DNA from: Gracilaria gracilis
Taxonomy: Eukaryota; Rhodophyta; Florideophyceae; Gracilariales; Gracilariaceae
Length of the DNA: 64,000 nt
Assembly (NCBI GenBank): GCA_030374805.1
Contig: JARGSG010000017.1
Coordinates: forward strand, 1 to 64,000
Reading direction: 5' to 3'
A program made the translations under genes and the position numbers. Below, piece by piece: positions 36,030 through 46,128 of this stretch (the first letter of the stretch is position 1; the number at the start of each line of letters is the position of its first letter). The notes below the pieces were generated by a model. The model was not told the DNA's origin, did no database searches, and worked only from the letters and a program-made list of their open reading frames with translations.

Positions 36030-38861
36030 ATGCTGCCCGCTCACGCACGAACCGCGCGCTCTGCGTGCCCGCTTCTGGCTTTGCTGCTGCTCGTCACCCT
36101 CACTTGCTCATGCACAGCCAGTCTCATGGCCGTCGATCTCGGCCTGGGCTACGTCAAAGTCGCGATCGCCCGCCCCGGAAAGGGGCTCGAGCTCGTCACC
36201 AACGAGCAATCCAAGCGGAAAACCCCCTCTGCCGTCGCCTTCACCACGGAGGGCGAGCGTCTGTTCGGCGATGCCGCCGTTGCGTACGCCGCCAAGGCGC
36301 CTGCGCGCGCCGTCTTGGACGGCCGATCCGTCATTGGACAGTGCGCATCCGAATATGAGGCCGGCCCGCTTTGCGAGCGCAAGCGCTACTCTGTCGATGG
36401 AGTCGCGCAGTTTACCGGTGAGGAGCTCGTCGCCATGCTGCTTTCTATGGCTAGGCGACAGGCTTCTGCTGCGCTTGGCGGTGCCAACGTGAAGGATGTG
36501 GCTGTCACCGTTCCGTCCTGGTTCGATGAACGTCAGCGAATTGCTGTTGCTGATGCTGCGCGCGTCGCTGGTCTCAACTGCCTGGGGGTGGTGAATTCAA
36601 ACACGGCCGCGGCGATCAAGTATGCCTTGGATGGCAAGGCCAGACCCACCGATGCCGCCATCGAGGCTGAGAAGCAGAAGGACAAGAAGAAGCGCGCACC
36701 GAAGACCATTACGCAACGGGTCATGTTCTACGATCTGGGCGCCAGTGGTGCCTCTGCCTCTATTGCCGAGTTCACGTCAGACGTGTCTTCGAGAGCTGTG
36801 TCGCGCGTGAAAATGCTCTCCCACGCTTGGGAACAGGGCATTGGCGGACGCATGTTGGACTCGGTCGTGATTGACCGCTTGGCCGATGCGTTTGATGAAC
36901 AGCGCGGTGAGGGTGCCACTCCTGCCAGGGACGTGCAGCGTGTGATGATGCGTCTGAGGAAGGAGGCTCAAAAGGTACGTGAAGTTCTGAGTGCCAATAC
37001 TGAGACGTTTGTCTCAGTTGGTAGCTTGTATGACGACGTGGATTTGAAGACTACCGTGTCGCGCTCCGACTTTGAATCAAGCGCTGCTTCGATGTTTGAG
37101 CTTGTCGGCGGTCCTGCAAAGGCGGCGCTCTACAAGGCCGATTTGAAGGCTTCGGATCTGGATGCTGTGGTGCCGTTTGGTGGCGCTAGTCGCACACCGA
37201 AGGTGCAGCAGGAGATTTGTGATGCGCTGGGAATCAGCACATTGAACAAGAGCATCAACACCGATGAGGCTGCCGTAATGGGTGCGGTGTTCTTTGCGGC
37301 TTCCCAGAGTAGCACGTTCCGAGTCCGCAAGCTTGATTTTGAAGACGTGTACGGCAGACCCATATCAGCGGAGATTGAGAAGGAATCCAAGTCGGGCATG
37401 TTTTCTGGTTCCGGAAAGCCCGCGGTTCAGAAAGTGGATCTATTCGCCGCTGGTGCCTCGAAGATGCCATCCAAAAAGACGCTCAGTCTGAACAAGAAGA
37501 ACGACTTTGGCCTGTCACTGTTCCTTGAGTTGGACAAGTCTGGGGTGAGTCGTTTCCCGGAGCGCACGCTGTACGCGAATGTCAAGGTCAAGGGTGTGCC
37601 CGATGTGCTGAAGAAGCTGAAGGACTCGTCAAAGGCAAAGTCATCTACACCAAGAGTGGCCCTGACCTTCCACGTCGACCGAAGTGGAAACATCCGAATT
37701 GGTACGGCTGAGAGCTCTGTAGACGAGACAATTGTCGTTGAACGTGAAGTAGTCATCGAGGAAGAAAAGCCGAAGAAGAACAAGTCCGAAGACAAGAAGC
37801 AGGAGGCAAATGAAAGTCCTTCTGAAGAGAAACCGGCTGAGTCTGTCGCAGAAGAGGAAGCAAGCAGTTCTTCTGATGCGGAGCAGAAAGCAGAAAGCAC
37901 AGACAAGAATCAAACGGACGAGAAGCCGAAGGGGAAGAAAAAGAAGAGGACCAAGATCGAAAAGTCAACGCAAACGATTGTACACCGCCTCCCCCTCACG
38001 GTTGAGTTTGTCGAGGGAGAGGGTCTGTACGGTATGCAGATGTCTGGCAAGCAACTGGATGCGGCCAAGAAGGTTTTGCAGGACTTGGAAGACGCTGACA
38101 ATGAGCGAGTGGAACGTGCGGATGCGCTGAATGCGTTGGAGGGATACGTTCTGGAAATCCGCTCCAAAGTGCGCAACGCTGAGGAGGACGAGGATCTGTA
38201 CAAGGTGTCGACAGAGGAGGAACGCGAAAGAATCGTTTCTGCATTTGATGAGGCAGAAGACTGGATGTATACGGACGACGCCAAACAGACGGCAAACTTG
38301 CGCAAGAAGCATCATGAGCTTCAAAGGATGTACTCGCCGCTGGAGACGAGGGCTGCAGAACTTGCTAAACGACCCGAGGCTTTGAAGATGCTGTCTACCG
38401 CGACGGAGATGAGTCTGGAACAGGTTGTGAATCTGCGTGAGATTCATGTGCAGCGCAACAGCGACAAGGTTGGCGAGTTTGACGAGGCGATCGAATTCAC
38501 CAATTCTGTAAAGGTGTGGGTAACGGAAACGGAAACGCAGCAAGCAGCGACGGCTCTTACAGAGGACCCTGTGGTAACGGTGAGGCAAATCATGGAGAAG
38601 GGCATGACGCTGAAGGAAAAGATTGAAAAGACGTTGAAGATTCAACCGCCACCGCTGCCGGAGACGCCAGTCGCGGAGACGGATGCGCCTACAGAGAGTG
38701 ACAGTGTGACAGAGCCCAAGGAGACGAATTCAACTTCGACTTCGACAAGCGGGTTGGACGAAGAGGAGACGAATGAGATTCCGGTGGGCCCCGATCCTAA
38801 CGTGGATGCTTCAAAAGCCGGAGCGGCTTCCGGGGCAAGCGGTGGGAAGGATGAACTTTAA
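36030..38861 (+). CDS. HYOU1: HYOU1/GRP170-type ER HSP70-family chaperone
   Basis: A 943-residue single-exon gene. A hydrophobic signal peptide (residues about 12-30, LLALLLLVTLTCS) is followed directly by the actin-like ATPase: MAVDLGLGYVKVAIARPG (phosphate-1), VTVPSWFDERQRIAVADAA, VMFYDLGASGASAS near 232 (phosphate-2) and VVPFGGASRTPKVQ near 380 (adenosine motif). A beta domain follows, then a long acidic/Lys-rich insert (about 570-650), a C-terminal helical domain (650-850) and the C-terminal ER-retention signal KDEL. Insert length, overall size and KDEL fit the large ER HSP70s that act as nucleotide-exchange factors for BiP and hold unfolded proteins. Convergent with the peroxidase gene at 39312. 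No lesions seen. Confidence 0.95.
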   Translation: MLPAHARTARSACPLLALLLLVTLTCSCTASLMAVDLGLGYVKVAIARPGKGLELVTNEQSKRKTPSAVAFTTEGERLFGDAAVAYAAKAPARAVLDGRSVIGQCASEYEAGPLCERKRYSVDGVAQFTGEELVAMLLSMARRQASAALGGANVKDVAVTVPSWFDERQRIAVADAARVAGLNCLGVVNSNTAAAIKYALDGKARPTDAAIEAEKQKDKKKRAPKTITQRVMFYDLGASGASASIAEFTSDVSSRAVSRVKMLSHAWEQGIGGRMLDSVVIDRLADAFDEQRGEGATPARDVQRVMMRLRKEAQKVREVLSANTETFVSVGSLYDDVDLKTTVSRSDFESSAASMFELVGGPAKAALYKADLKASDLDAVVPFGGASRTPKVQQEICDALGISTLNKSINTDEAAVMGAVFFAASQSSTFRVRKLDFEDVYGRPISAEIEKESKSGMFSGSGKPAVQKVDLFAAGASKMPSKKTLSLNKKNDFGLSLFLELDKSGVSRFPERTLYANVKVKGVPDVLKKLKDSSKAKSSTPRVALTFHVDRSGNIRIGTAESSVDETIVVEREVVIEEEKPKKNKSEDKKQEANESPSEEKPAESVAEEEASSSSDAEQKAESTDKNQTDEKPKGKKKKRTKIEKSTQTIVHRLPLTVEFVEGEGLYGMQMSGKQLDAAKKVLQDLEDADNERVERADALNALEGYVLEIRSKVRNAEEDEDLYKVSTEEERERIVSAFDEAEDWMYTDDAKQTANLRKKHHELQRMYSPLETRAAELAKRPEALKMLSTATEMSLEQVVNLREIHVQRNSDKVGEFDEAIEFTNSVKVWVTETETQQAATALTEDPVVTVRQIMEKGMTLKEKIEKTLKIQPPPLPETPVAETDAPTESDSVTEPKETNSTSTSTSGLDEEETNEIPVGPDPNVDASKAGAASGASGGKDEL

Positions 38862-38933
38862 CGACGTTTTTTGTATTTAACGGAAAGCAAGGGGATTATT
38901 GTACTACAAGGGTATATGGCTAGATAGTGAGTG

Positions 38934-38960
38934 AGTGTGTGTGTGTGTGTGTGTATGTGA
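38934..38960. repeat. (GT)n microsatellite
   Basis: A run of GT units with one GA and one TATG interruption, 75-100 bases after the HSP70 stop codon, in the spacer between two convergent genes. Confidence 0.9.
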
Positions 38961-39311
38961 TGGTGTTGACAGAAAGGGGGCGAATAATTGTGATCACACT
39001 TATATATATAAATATCTAACTCAAACAGAGAATGGGCGGTTGGGCCGGATGCGTAGGGGAGTGTTGTCTCAGCGGGAAAAAAGGTGGCGTGGAGAAGCGG
39101 TGCGAATGGAGAAGGTTTGTGACGGGTTAGCTGGGTGGGGACGACGGAGGACAAGGAGTAGTTGGCAGTTTGTTTGTAGCTGTTTTGTTTACTGGATGGT
39201 TGGCTCCTCGGGCCGTGGCTAACACGCATGACGATTAGCTTTGGTTGTGCATAACGCTGTAAAAGCGATCGCTGCGGTTGGGCGCAGGCAGTGAGGCGGT
39301 GCGTTGTTGCG

Positions 39312-40007
39312 TCACAGCGCGCTGTCAATGGCGGCCTCGACCTGCTCATCGGTTGCGGAGTTCCCGAAGCGAGCGACGGGCACGCCCGAGCGATCGAAGA
39401 CGTAGCGGCCGTCAAAGTTCCAGCCAATGCGAGCGGGAAACTTGGACTTGGCCAGCTGCACAATGGGGTGCTGATTGGCACCGTTGACGTCAGATCGCTC
39501 CATGATGAGCAGCTTGTCGGCGCGCTGCAGCGCAAACTGCTTGATCTGATCCGGCGAGCCGCTCTCCTGCCAGCCGAACGAGTTGCACGGGATGGCGACG
39601 GCCACAAAGCTGTCCGGCGAGTACTTGTCGGTGAGCTTCTTGAACAGCGAGTACCCGGCGCTGGTGTAGCCGCACGCGGACGCGACGTTCATGACGAACA
39701 CCACCTTGCCGGCGAAGCGCGTGGGCGACACGACGTTGCCGTCGATGTCGCGCATCTGGGGCAGCTCGGCCAGCGTCATGGCGGGCGAAGCGGCGCACGC
39801 GGCGCCGTCGTCCGCGGCGGCGGCGGTGGCGGCGGCCAGCGGCGCGACGAAGAGCGCGGCGGCGGCCAGCAGCGCGCGGCCGAATAGCGGCTTGCGCGGC
39901 ACGCGCGGCACGCGCGGCAGCGGCGGCGCGGCGCGCGAAGGCGACGACGACGACGTGACGCGACGAAGCACGGACAGCAGCGGCGGCGAAGCAACGTACG
40001 TGAGCAT
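39312..40007 (-). CDS. Glutathione peroxidase-like protein with plastid/thylakoid-lumen-like leader
   Basis: 231 residues. The first ~70 are a Ser/Arg/Pro-rich presequence followed by RKPLFGRALLAAAALFVAPL and an AAA-rich cleavage-like site, a bipartite leader that suggests import to the plastid and perhaps the thylakoid lumen (inference). The thioredoxin-fold domain has the peroxidatic Cys112 in NVASACGYTSAG, the PCNSFGWQE block (usual form PCNQFG.QEP) with Gln147, and GWNFDGRYVFDRSG with the catalytic Trp and Asn. The active residue is Cys (TGC), not selenocysteine. The resolving-Cys position of plant thioredoxin-dependent enzymes (F.CTRF) is replaced by FALQRAD, so its reductant may differ. 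It would reduce peroxides or lipid hydroperoxides. Confidence 0.88.
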   Translation of the reverse strand: MLTYVASPPLLSVLRRVTSSSSPSRAAPPLPRVPRVPRKPLFGRALLAAAALFVAPLAAATAAAADDGAACAASPAMTLAELPQMRDIDGNVVSPTRFAGKVVFVMNVASACGYTSAGYSLFKKLTDKYSPDSFVAVAIPCNSFGWQESGSPDQIKQFALQRADKLLIMERSDVNGANQHPIVQLAKSKFPARIGWNFDGRYVFDRSGVPVARFGNSATDEQVEAAIDSAL

Positions 40008-40102
40008 GATGACAGCGGTGGGCTAACGCGCGCGCGGCGCGCGAGATGACGAGGGGGAGATGACGAGGCGGGGAGATGACGAGGCGGGGAGGGGGCGGCG
40101 GC

Positions 40103-40123
40103 GGGGGGGGGGGGGGGGGGGGG
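40103..40123. repeat. 21-base G homopolymer
   Basis: An unbroken run of 21 G flanked by further G-rich blocks (40080-40155), about 100 bases upstream of the peroxidase start. On the plus strand it could form G-quadruplexes. It is also a place where assembly length is unreliable. Confidence 0.95.
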
Positions 40124-40379
40124 TGAGGAGGGGGGGCGGAGGGCGCGGAGGGGTGAGCGGCACGCACGCGCGTGGCAGCAGTGCGCGCGGCGCGAAACCA
40201 TGTCGGGTGCCGCCCGCCTCATCACGTGCGGCGGCGTTAGCGCCGCGCGCTAACGGCGCCGTCCAACATGCGCGCGCCGCGCCGCGTGCCGCGCTCAGGA
40301 GGCGTCGCCGCGCCGCCGCCGCCGCCACCGTCACCGCCGCCGTCGCTATTTCGGCTGCTCCGCCGCCGCGCAGCGGTGG

Positions 40380-40406
40380 ATGTGTCCACCATGATGGTGG
40401 ACACAT
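40380..40406. repeat. 27-base palindrome, 13-bp arms
   Basis: ATGTGTCCACCAT, one central G, then ATGGTGGACACAT. It lies in the spacer between the peroxidase start and the MYB gene 3' end, so it could be an upstream site of the former or a 3' stem-loop of the latter. Confidence 0.9.
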
Positions 40407-40633
40407 GACGACGCATGGCAGGACGTTGGCGTGTACTTACCAGCACATGGTCACTTTTACTGATTGCAACTTGGACTCGCATGCGTGGATTGGCGCGCGA
40501 GCAGTTGGCAGCTCTTTGTACAGTTGATTGATATATTTTTGCATACGTTAAGGGTACATACAACTTGGACAATCACTTGTCCCCCTCGCAAGCTTGTTGG
40601 AGATCGCCCATCCTCACTAACGCCCCCCTGTCA

Positions 40634-41533
40634 TCAAGGTGGAAGCTTTGACACGTACGCGCCATGAGGCACGCAATTATACGCCGCCGCCGTCGCCGCA
40701 GCGCCGTGCGATGGCAGTGATGGCAGCCACGGCGTCGCGCCGTATGCGTACGGCTGCGCCCGCAGTGGCGCATGCCGCTGCGCCAGCGGCGGCGGCGGCA
40801 GACACGGCAGCGACGGCAGCGACGGCAACGTACACGCCGAGGTGCATGGCGACACGGAACAAGGCGAGCCAAACGCGCCAAACGCGCGCGCAGCCGGCAA
40901 GCCAGCCGCCGGCACGGAAGCCGCCGGCACGGAAGCCGCCGGCACGGAAGCCGCCGGCGCCGCGTGCACCGTACTCACAATCTGTTCCACACACGCACTG
41001 CCTGCAGCCGCCAGCCGCTCGCCGGCGGCGCTGCACTCCTTCATGGCGCGTTTGAGCGTGCTGTTGAAGCGGTTCTTGACTGAGTTGTCCGTGCGGCCGG
41101 GCAGCAGCGCGGCAATGGCGCTCCAGCGATTTCCCAGCCGACGGTGCGCGTGCAGGATCACGCGGTCCTCGGCCGCCAGCCAGTTCTTCTTCTTGAGCGC
41201 GGGGTCCAGTTGGTTGAGCCAGCGTTCGCGCGCCTGCTTGCCAGAGCGGCGCGGGATCTGGCGCGCAATGGCCGACCAGTGGCGCGCGCCGTAGCGCGAC
41301 ACCAGCTGCAACAGCAGCTGGTCCTCCTCGCGCCGCCACGGGCCGCGCGCCGCTCGAGGCGGCGACGCAGGCGCTGACGGCGGCGGCGGTGGTGGCGGCG
41401 GCGGCGACGGGCTGCGTGGCACGTCGACGTCTGCATCCGTGATGGAGGAGCTCTGTGACGGCGGGTGCGACGGCAGCGACGAGTTGAGCAGGTCCTGCAC
41501 GGAGATACGGCGCTGAGGCGAGCACGACGACAT
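40634..41533 (-). CDS. R2R3-MYB transcription factor
   Basis: 299 residues, single exon, with ATG at 41533 (MSSCSPQRRISVQDLL). A Pro run near 43-53 precedes R2 (about 64-112: GPWRREEDQLLLQLV, HWSAIARQI, SGKQARERWLNQLDP), with its three Trp residues, and R3 (about 116-165: NWLAAEDRVILHAHRRLGNRW, LPGRTDNSVKNRF). The two repeats form a DNA-binding unit of the plant/animal c-Myb type. The C-terminus is Ala/Pro-rich and includes three copies of a 15-bp unit (PAASV). Target genes are unknown. It is divergently transcribed from the cytochrome b5-domain gene across 475 bp. Confidence 0.93.
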   Translation of the reverse strand: MSSCSPQRRISVQDLLNSSLPSHPPSQSSSITDADVDVPRSPSPPPPPPPPPSAPASPPRAARGPWRREEDQLLLQLVSRYGARHWSAIARQIPRRSGKQARERWLNQLDPALKKKNWLAAEDRVILHAHRRLGNRWSAIAALLPGRTDNSVKNRFNSTLKRAMKECSAAGERLAAAGSACVEQIVSTVHAAPAASVPAASVPAASVPAAGLPAARAFGAFGSPCSVSPCTSACTLPSLPSLPCLPPPPLAQRHAPLRAQPYAYGATPWLPSLPSHGAAATAAAYNCVPHGAYVSKLPP

Positions 41534-42008
41534 GGTGGGCGACGGAGCGCGGCGCGGCGATGAGGAAGGCGGAGGCGATGAGCTGCAGCGGCAACGGCGG
41601 AGGTTATGAAGCGGCGGTTGGGGCAAAGGGGGGACGGTACACCGCGGCGGCGATGAGTTGCAATTGAGCGGAGCGCAGGACAGAGAGCGACAGCGTGCGG
41701 TGCGGTGCGGTGCGGTGCGCGAGATAGCGGCCGAGTTTAGCGCAACGGACGCGGCGGCGGCGTACCGCACGCGGCGCGCTTTTGTACGCGCCGCAGCCGA
41801 TGGGCGCCGCCGCGCGTGCGCGCCACGCGCGCGGAAAGCGAGCGTCACGCCGCCGCCGCGTGCCGCGCGCGCGCCCCCACGCGCAGCCCGCGTCACGCAG
41901 CCGCCGCCGCCGCCTCGGAGAAAAGGAGGCGCTCGTCAGCAATTTGCAATCGCGCGCCGCAGCGCCCGCAGCGCCTGCCCGCCCGCCCGTCGCCGCCGCC
42001 GTCGCGCC
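41534..42008. promoter_or_regulatory. Shared upstream region of two divergent genes
   Basis: 475 bp between the MYB and cytochrome b5-domain start codons must hold both promoters. It is GC-rich, with a (TGCGG)n tract at about 41696-41720. No TATA-like element was seen. Open frames that cross it are composition artefacts. Confidence 0.5.
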
Positions 42009-42059
42009 ATGTGCGAGTCGCCGCCGTCGTCGTCTTCTTCCTCTTCTTCCGCTTCTTCT

Positions 42060-42092
<33 letters not shown>

Positions 42093-42485
42093 GCCGACCA
42101 GATGCGCGCCACGGGCTCCGGACGGCGGCGCGTGGCGCTGCCGCCGGGGCGCTCGCAGCTGGACTGGCTGCGCGTGGCGCGCCAAAAGGCGCGCGCGCTG
42201 CCCGCGGAGGTGTCGGTGGCGCAGCTGCGCGCGCACAGCGGGCGGCGCGGCGCGTGGGTGGCCGTGCGCGGCGATGTGTACGATGTGAGCGACTACGCGC
42301 GTTTCCACCCGGGCGGCGAGCGCATTCTGCTGGCGGCCGCCGGCACGGACGCCACCGCGCTGTTCGACAAGTACCACGCGTGGGTCAACGTGCAATTCAT
42401 GCTGCAGTCGTGTTACGTGGGCACGCTCGTTGATCCCCCCCCGCCGCCGCTGCCGCCGCCGCCGTCGTCATCGTCTTCGTCGTGA
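42009..42485 (+). CDS. Cytochrome b5-domain protein, Ncb5or-like heme domain
   Basis: 158 residues, single exon. It starts MCESPPS with a Ser run and Pro run, then RSQLDWLRVARQK, a segment like the short helix preceding the b5 domain in NADH-cytochrome-b5-oxidoreductase-like proteins. The b5 fold covers about 67-140: VSVAQLRAHSG, AWVAVRGDVYDVSDYARFHPG with axial His100, DATALFDKYHAWVN with axial His123, and SCYVGTLV. There is no flavin or membrane segment, so it is a stand-alone electron carrier. It ends in Pro and Ser runs. Its partner reductase is not in the window. Confidence 0.9.
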
Positions 42486-44508
42486 TCGTGATCGTGACCG
42501 CCTTCCTCTCCCCCGCGTAGCTATCCGCAACAACAACAACATCTCGCGTTGCACGACGTCAGAGAATGGCTGCCCCGCGCCGTAAAAAAAGAAGCACTCG
42601 CTGCCGCCCTTACGCCGGCGCGCCAACGATGCGCACCGCGCTGCTCGCACCGCGCGCCACGTCGTGGCGCGAGTGCTCCGCGAGCAACGGCGGCGAATCA
42701 GCGCGCGCGACTTGCTCCATTAGTATCTGTGGCATATCTCAATAACGAACGCAATGCGCCTCCGCTGTTTGTTGCCGCCGTCGCAGCTGTGCTCGCGTCA
42801 TCGTACGGCGCAACAACAATCGCGCCGGAAACCGTGCGCGCCGCCGCTCCCTGCTGCCCCACTTAGCGCGCTGCTAACTCACGCTGCAATTCATCACGTA
42901 CAGAAATTGGGAGCACCCACGTTTCGAGCTCCATTGTATTCTTACCTGCATGATCTCGTCGTTCCCTGACTGCCGCTATTTCGCAGCAGCCATTCCATCG
43001 TCATGTCCTCCTTACCCGCGTGCCCATCACGCCGCCCCCAGCCGCTGCGCTGCGGCTGCGCTGCCGCTCACTGCGGCGCGAGCGATATGATTTGGTGCCA
43101 AAAAAGTACACGGCAGCAACCCACCGGCCTGGCGTTAAGTGCGGCGTGCTCGCGCCACCGCGCCGCCACCTGCGTGCTCAGTTGCGCCTCGTCTCTCCGC
43201 GAAAACAATTCACGCGCCACGCTGTCCGTCGTGTGCTGCAGCTGCTCCTGCCACCGCCTCCATGCGCACCGCCACTTGAGAGGCGCAGTCGCGGCGCGCG
43301 CACCTTGCCACGCCGCTTGCCATCGCCTGCCGCCTGCGCATGGGCCGTATCTATGAAGTGCGGCTGCGACTGCTGCCTTGTGATTTCCATGCGCTCGCTG
43401 CGCATATGGTTCACCGCCGTGGCCAACGGGCTGCACGCTTTTGCACGCTTTCGCCGTCCAACACACCGCCCCGGTGAACATTTTGCCATCGTCACCTTGT
43501 TTCAGGCCAGTACCCTGCCGTCCCAACCGGTTGAAAACGCCGTGCTGTTCCGCTTCCGCTGCCCGCGCCGAGCGCGCTGCCCAACTGCTGCAACGGTGGC
43601 AACTCTGCGCTGAATGCAATGGCCGTGTGTACTTCAGCGTACAGGCTATCGTAATCAACAGCGCTCTACACGGTTGAGATGTAGTTGGGAAAGTGTACTG
43701 TCGTAGATACAATCGTCCACAGCGTTTACATTGTAACAAGCACCGTAGCCAAACAGTGCCTCGTGGCCAAAAACCGCGCAATAGCAATGAAATTGAACTG
43801 CTCAGTTTGCTACATATAGATGGCTTGAACGCTGTTCTTGGTACTGTACAACGGTACCCTTGGTACAATGGCAACCTTGAAGGTTACAAAATATCTTCAT
43901 GATTGTTGCTGCTGTTCAACAAGCAGTCTGCATTGGTTGGTTTCCGGCAAAATCCAATCAATGTATCTTGTTCTAAACTTAACCTTCGAGACGTGGCATG
44001 CAACCGCCATGAACAATACTCTATAAAGTTATGATGACCTGTTACCAAGCGCCAAAAGTCACATCTATACGTGAGCCGCTTCCTAAGTTGCCGTAGCTTA
44101 CCCCGCCGTGCTTTTTGGCATCTTACGTGCAGCACATTGGCAACAGTGTCTGCAGCACAGTGAGACGAGCTCATCACTTTCATGAACTCAGCTACAAATC
44201 GCAACCCGACAGTCATCGTTAAGAGTGAAAGGGCGAGCGCATAATACGTCATCGCATGATGCGAAAGATTTATACTTGTTATGCACGAAAGGACGCCAGT
44301 TTCTCAATTGGTCATCAAAAGTCAGTGCTCCAACATCATCTTTTCATCTTTGGCTGAGCTGTCGTTTTCGGCGTTTTCGCGACTGAGCTCCGAAAAGTGT
44401 TTCAACGAAAGGTTCGATAGCTTCCGATCCACCCAGCGGCAAACGGCGTGGTCACGTTTTAGAAATGGAGACGAAGAGGTGTTGTACATCAGTCAGCAGT
44501 CAGTGTAA
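42486..44508. other. Intergenic region, GC-rich then AT-richer
   Basis: About 2 kb downstream of the b5 gene. Long open frames at 43020-43613 (plus) and 43068-43874 (minus) overlap each other, lack any motif and have Arg/Ala/Cys/Pro-rich text typical of non-coding GC-rich DNA. Nothing further can be supported. Confidence 0.4.
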
Positions 44509-45410
44509 TCAAGCAATGTTGCAGCCTAGGTGTTTTTCATCGTGACATGTACCCTTCTTTCTCAATGGCAGGTATGAAGTATTCATCACCGGAAGAGAAT
44601 CACATTCAAGTGCAGGTTGGACCTTGAGCTGGATATGGCCGTTGTCCATCGCAAAACACACATGATACAGATCAACAATCATTTGATCATCGTTTACGAG
44701 AGATTCAGCGACTACTTGAAAACCGAACAAAGGCGTTGGAAAATCAACGCAAAAGCGGAGTCGCCGTCTGTGTTGTTCGAGAAAGCGGGCTTCACCAGCT
44801 GAAATTTGCATCTTTGCAAGCGCAAGCGGGACCCACGACTCAAGTTTCGGAGTGAGGGCAATGGCGGACGAACGTTTGTCTTTGGAACGCCAGGTGAAAG
44901 TGGCGGTTTGACACGCGATGGTAAGTAAAGCGATCTGCTCGGAACGAACGCCATATGCGTTTAGAGAGAGTGCGTCGCTGAAAGGCGTGTCCTTGAATTC
45001 GGTGCGCTCTTTGTAGCCAACCCCAAAAAGGCCACTAGGCTGCATATCCGGTGTACCTTTTGGTAGATGCCGGCAGTGGAAATCTGGCAGAGTACGTGAT
45101 ATCCATACGCAATGTCATGTCGACAGCACAGATCGCGACGAAATGGCTGAAGAAAAAACGTTGTTTCATGATTTCAGGTTGAGCAGCTCAGAGAAGATTT
45201 GGAATTTCGGAACAGATTTTCCTCTTCCTTCCACACTACGGAGGTGTTCACAAAGAAATATAACCCGAACTCGGAACTGCTCATAGTCAATCTTATTTTG
45301 CATCAGAGATTTAAACACCGCCCAGCGAGACCAAGCGACTTCGGATCTTGAAACCCCCCCGTGAGAGTGCAAAACGGGAATTAAGAATTCCCAACGAAAA
45401 AGGTGACTAA
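44509..45410 (-). pseudogene. Unrecognised gene remnant cut by a MITE
   Basis: One minus-strand frame holds protein-like text from 45410 to 45166 (SEVAWSRWAVFKSLMQNKID; FLCEHLRSVEGRGK). It then has a TGA, a second stop near 45115, and an ATG at 45045 followed by 178 codons with even composition (SLNAYGVRSEQIALLTIACQ; VVAESLVNDDQMIVDLYHVC) to a stop at 44509. The shared frame suggests one old gene with two stops, or two exons. Its 5' side is replaced by the MITE at 45411. No domain recognised. Confidence 0.35.
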
Positions 45411-45712
45411 GGGCATCCCCACTCGTGTGACTAAATCCCAAATCTTATTTCTACCGGTCTTGTAGGGGCTCAACAGGGGCGCGCGTTTAGTCAGCCCAGC
45501 CCAAACACAGTTGATCTGGCCCAAAAGTGCCTCGTTTTAGTCCGGAATCCCTAAAAAAACAATCAAAACAACGTTTTGGGCTGGCGTTTCAGATGGGTGC
45601 TGCCACACATGCCACGTGCTCGCCAGATTTGCAACGTGGAAGCAGTTCTGCCCCTGAAGTACACCGGCTACTGTTTTAGGATAGGATTTGGTCTCAACCG
45701 GTGGGGATGCCC
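45411..45712. mobile_element. Harbinger-type MITE with TAA target duplication
   Basis: A 302-bp element with perfect 12-bp terminal inverted repeats, GGGCATCCCCAC at 45411-45422 and GTGGGGATGCCC at 45701-45712. It is flanked by TAA on both sides (45408-45410 and 45713-45715), the 3-bp TWA duplication of PIF/Harbinger. It has no coding capacity. Confidence 0.88.
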
Positions 45713-46128
45713 TAACCTTACCTTTCCAACATATCCTCGAGTAGTTTCATCAGAGCATCTCCACCAGGTACATAGCAAAACAGAAAAACACCATTTTGCT
45801 ATGCACCACATCTCCACCGGCCAAAAAAGAAAAGCAAAATTTTGAACAGCTTCAAAACGAGCGACATTATCCGTAGGATTTGCCTCGTGAAACTGAAGCT
45901 GTTCAAAAAACGAGAAGCATCGTACTTTCTACGTGTACGACCACCATTGGAAGAGAGCCCACCCATTTCGCGCCACTTTGACCAAAACACCTGAACCGCA
46001 CGCACCACAGTGAGCGCAATCTTCAACGAAGATCCCACAACTCGTGGGAACCTCAACACATACCCGTCTTCCACACCACATCAGGTGGAACGACATTTTC
46101 TTCCTATTCCAGCAATACGTTGGCTGCA

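Noticed and set aside
37427..38645. Several long minus-strand frames within the HSP70 gene
   Set aside because: Antisense shadows of a clearly recognised 943-residue gene.
39660..39680. Selenocysteine glutathione peroxidase
   Set aside because: The catalytic codon is a Cys codon, and no in-frame TGA is needed to read the protein.
43020..43874. Overlapping long frames on both strands
   Set aside because: They overlap each other in GC-rich DNA, lack motifs and have Arg/Cys/Pro-rich composition; neither can be preferred.
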